NCBI GenBank assembly: GCA_910586225.1
Contig: CAJUIL010000016.1
Coordinates: forward strand, 17,465-81,464
Direction: 5' to 3'
From: an uncultured Eubacterium sp.
Lineage (GTDB): Bacteria > Bacillota > Clostridia > Lachnospirales > Lachnospiraceae
DNA: 64,000 nucleotides
Shown: in pieces, positions 61,892-64,000 of the stretch
Numbering within the stretch: position 1 is the stretch's first letter
Layout: each line of letters starts with the position of its first letter
The notes under the pieces: generated by a model
Told to the model about the DNA's origin: nothing
Seen by the model: the letters and a program-made list of their open reading frames with translations, nothing else
Databases searched by the model: none
Translations under genes and position numbers: made by a program

Positions 61892-63988
61892 TCAATCCTG
61901 CGTCTCCTTCTTCCTCTCGCTTACATAGCCGCACTGCGCGTCCGCGCATACGATTTTGTTTCCTTTTTCTACCATATAGCCGCCGCATTTCGGGCATTTC
62001 TCAGCACACGGCTTTTGCCAGGACATAAAATCACAGTCATCTGGTCCGGCCTCGCATCCGTAAAAGCGTCTGCCTTTTTTTGTCTTTCGTACTACGATAT
62101 CTTTACCGCACTTTGGACAGGCTATGCCAATTTTTTCCAAATACGGTTTTGTACTGCGGCAGTCTGGAAAGCCAGGACAAGCCAGAAATTTTCCATGCGG
62201 GCCGTATTTCACAACCATATTGCGGCCGCACTCCTCACAGATCACATCGGTCACCTCGTCTGCAATCTGCACCTTTTCCAGCGTTTTTTCCGCATTTTCA
62301 ACTGCCTCCTCCAGATCCGGATAAAAGTTGCTTACAATCGTCCGCCAGCAGATATCGCCTTCCTCGACCTTATCGAGCAGCATTTCCATATTCGCTGTAA
62401 ATTCCTCATCTACGATCGTGGCGAACGCTTCTTTCATAATCGTGTTGACCGCTTCTCCAAGCTCGGTCAAATGCAGGTTTTTATTTTCCTTTAATACGTA
62501 ACGGCGGGCGAGCAGCGTTGTAATCGTCGGCGCATAGGTGCTTGGACGGCCAATGCCGTGCTCCTCCAGCGCCTTGACAAGCGCGGCCTCCGTATAATGC
62601 GCAGGCGGCTGGGTAAAATGCTGGGTGCTTTCCAGATCTGCAAGCGTCAGCTTAGAATCTGTATCGATCGAGCGAAGCAGCACGTTATTATCGCCCTTTT
62701 CATCCTCATCGGACATATATACAGACATAAAGCCGTCAAACGCCACTCTGGATGCGGACACGGTCAGACGGTACTCTCCCGCGCCGATCTTAATACTTGT
62801 CGTTTCATATTTAGCAGCGCTCATACGGCTGGCGGTAAACCGCTTCCATATTAGCTGGTACAGACGGAACTGATCGCGGGAAAGCGATTCCTTCACCTCG
62901 ACCGGAGTTCTTGTAATGTCTGTCGGACGGATGGCCTCATGCGCGTCCTGGATCTTACCAGATTTTTTCTTTTCCGCAGCCGCGGCCGCAATATAAGCCT
63001 CCCCATAATTTTTACCAATGTAGTCTCTAGCCTGTGCGTCGGCCTCTTCGGAAATACGCACAGAATCCGTTCGCAAATAGGTGATCAGTCCGATCACGCC
63101 GGAGCCTTTGACCTCGACGCCCTCATAAAGCTGCTGCGCCAGACGCATCGTTTTTAAGGTAGAAAAATTCAGCACCTTGGAGGCTTCCTGCTGCAGCGTG
63201 CTTGTCGTAAAAGGAAACGGCGCCTTTTTGGTACGTTCGCTTTTTTTCACATCCAGTACTTTGTAATCCGCCTCGGACAGCTCTTTTTGGATTTTCTCGG
63301 CCTGCTCCTTGTTTTCGATCTTGCATCGTCCCTGCGCAGTCCCGTAAAATTTTGCGTCCAGCTTCTTTTTTTCTCCCGCAACCTTTAGCTGTGCGCCGAT
63401 CGTCCAGTACTCCTCCGGGATAAATTCGTTGATCTCATTTTCCCGGTCTGCAATGATACGCAGCGCAACCGACTGCACGCGTCCGGCGCTCAAGCCGCGC
63501 TTCACCTTTTCCCAGAGCAGCGGGCTGATCTTATAGCCTACCATACGGTCTAAAATGCGTCTCGCCTGCTGGGCGTTTACTAAATCCATATCTATTTCCC
63601 GCGGCTGCTTGAGCGAGGCCTTGACCGCATTTTTAGTAATTTCATTAAAGCTAATGCGGTATACTTCCTTATCGTCTTTATTTTCATCCAGCTTCAGCGC
63701 CTTTGAAAGATGCCAGGAGATCGCTTCCCCTTCGCGGTCCGGGTCAGTCGCCAAATAGATCCTGTCCGCTTTTTTCGCTTCCTTACGCAGTTTTGCGAGT
63801 ATTTCACCTTTTCCCCGTATAGTAATATATTTTGGCTCAAAATCATGCTCGATATCAATTCCCATCTGACTTTTTGGCAGATCTCTGACATGACCGTTCG
63901 ATGCGGTAACCTCATAATTTTTCCCCAAAAATTTTTTAATCGTTTTTACCTTTGCCGGTGATTCCACGATTACCAGATATTTTGCCAT
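61892..63988 (-). CDS. topA: DNA topoisomerase I
   Basis: Type IA topoisomerase of 698 residues that relaxes negative supercoils. TOPRIM at the N-terminus (YLVIVESPAKVKTIKKFL; ATDPDREGEAISWHL with the metal acidic residues), the catalytic tyrosine in GLITYLRTDSVRIS (about 303), and the gate region RGLSAGRVQSVALRI. The C-terminus has three zinc-ribbon modules: CEECGRNMVVKYG to CPGFPDC, CPKCGKDIVVRK to CEAGPDDC and CPKCGGYMVEKG to CADAQC. The start is near the window end; the next upstream gene is not visible. Confidence 0.97.
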   Translation of the reverse strand: MAKYLVIVESPAKVKTIKKFLGKNYEVTASNGHVRDLPKSQMGIDIEHDFEPKYITIRGKGEILAKLRKEAKKADRIYLATDPDREGEAISWHLSKALKLDENKDDKEVYRISFNEITKNAVKASLKQPREIDMDLVNAQQARRILDRMVGYKISPLLWEKVKRGLSAGRVQSVALRIIADRENEINEFIPEEYWTIGAQLKVAGEKKKLDAKFYGTAQGRCKIENKEQAEKIQKELSEADYKVLDVKKSERTKKAPFPFTTSTLQQEASKVLNFSTLKTMRLAQQLYEGVEVKGSGVIGLITYLRTDSVRISEEADAQARDYIGKNYGEAYIAAAAAEKKKSGKIQDAHEAIRPTDITRTPVEVKESLSRDQFRLYQLIWKRFTASRMSAAKYETTSIKIGAGEYRLTVSASRVAFDGFMSVYMSDEDEKGDNNVLLRSIDTDSKLTLADLESTQHFTQPPAHYTEAALVKALEEHGIGRPSTYAPTITTLLARRYVLKENKNLHLTELGEAVNTIMKEAFATIVDEEFTANMEMLLDKVEEGDICWRTIVSNFYPDLEEAVENAEKTLEKVQIADEVTDVICEECGRNMVVKYGPHGKFLACPGFPDCRSTKPYLEKIGIACPKCGKDIVVRKTKKGRRFYGCEAGPDDCDFMSWQKPCAEKCPKCGGYMVEKGNKIVCADAQCGYVSERKKETQD

Positions 63989-64000
63989 GACTACTCCTCA

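Overview
The window looks like chromosome of a Gram-positive, anaerobic clostridial bacterium, most likely a Lachnospiraceae-type gut organism. The support is AGGAGG-type ribosome sites before most genes, several TTG/GTG starts, an Rnf complex, a biotin-dependent Na+-pump decarboxylase operon, ScpA/ScpB, several D,D-carboxypeptidase genes and an IspH/ribosomal S1 gene pair. No rRNA, tRNA or CRISPR array was recognised. Nearly all genes lie on the minus strand.

Layout. (1) 1-9165: a surface-polysaccharide locus with an ABC exporter (Wzm/Wzt type), five GT4-like glycosyltransferases, a DUF4214-like protein and the start of a membrane protein; base composition changes abruptly inside the exporter ATPase gene. 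(2) 9397-10326: small hypothetical genes. (3) 10596-15650: complete rnfCDGEAB. (4) 15965-24907: a DEDD exonuclease-like protein, an orphan CheR, the flavoprotein-cmk-ispH-rpsA operon, an RpiR-type regulator and an L,D-transpeptidase. (5) 25028-30254: a five-gene operon joining two different carboxyltransferase subunits to one biotin carrier and one Na+ pump. (6) 30445-35800: an AAA-ATPase/PD-(D/E)XK protein, a D,D-carboxypeptidase, scpB, scpA and a metallophosphoesterase. (7) 36063-44022: a second D,D-carboxypeptidase gene split by a 6,778-bp serine-recombinase element. (8) 44184-61715: cardiolipin synthase, an intracellular-type subtilase and a large chemosensory/phosphorelay cluster (cheR, cheB, cheY, cheA, cheW, two receptors, HPt protein, histidine kinases, two HD-GYP regulators). 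(9) 61892-63988: topA.

The most striking system is region 7. The two halves of the carboxypeptidase gene rejoin in frame across an 8-bp direct repeat (CCTGTGTG at 36448 and 43226), just downstream of the catalytic SxN motif, giving an intact protein of 393 residues. The element carries a large serine recombinase, two tiny genes, a NACHT-type NTPase with about 40 pentapeptide repeats and a PD-(D/E)XK nuclease-family gene. It has no visible conjugation or phage-structural genes. It resembles a compact mobile cargo or defence unit that may also act as a reversible switch on a cell-wall gene.

How the genes fit together: Rnf and the decarboxylase operon both handle Na+ (or H+) gradients; the L,D-transpeptidase, the carboxypeptidases, the polysaccharide exporter and cardiolipin synthase shape the envelope; the chemosensory cluster combines receptor signalling, a multistep phosphorelay and HD-GYP (cyclic-dinucleotide) outputs, with no flagellar gene in this window.
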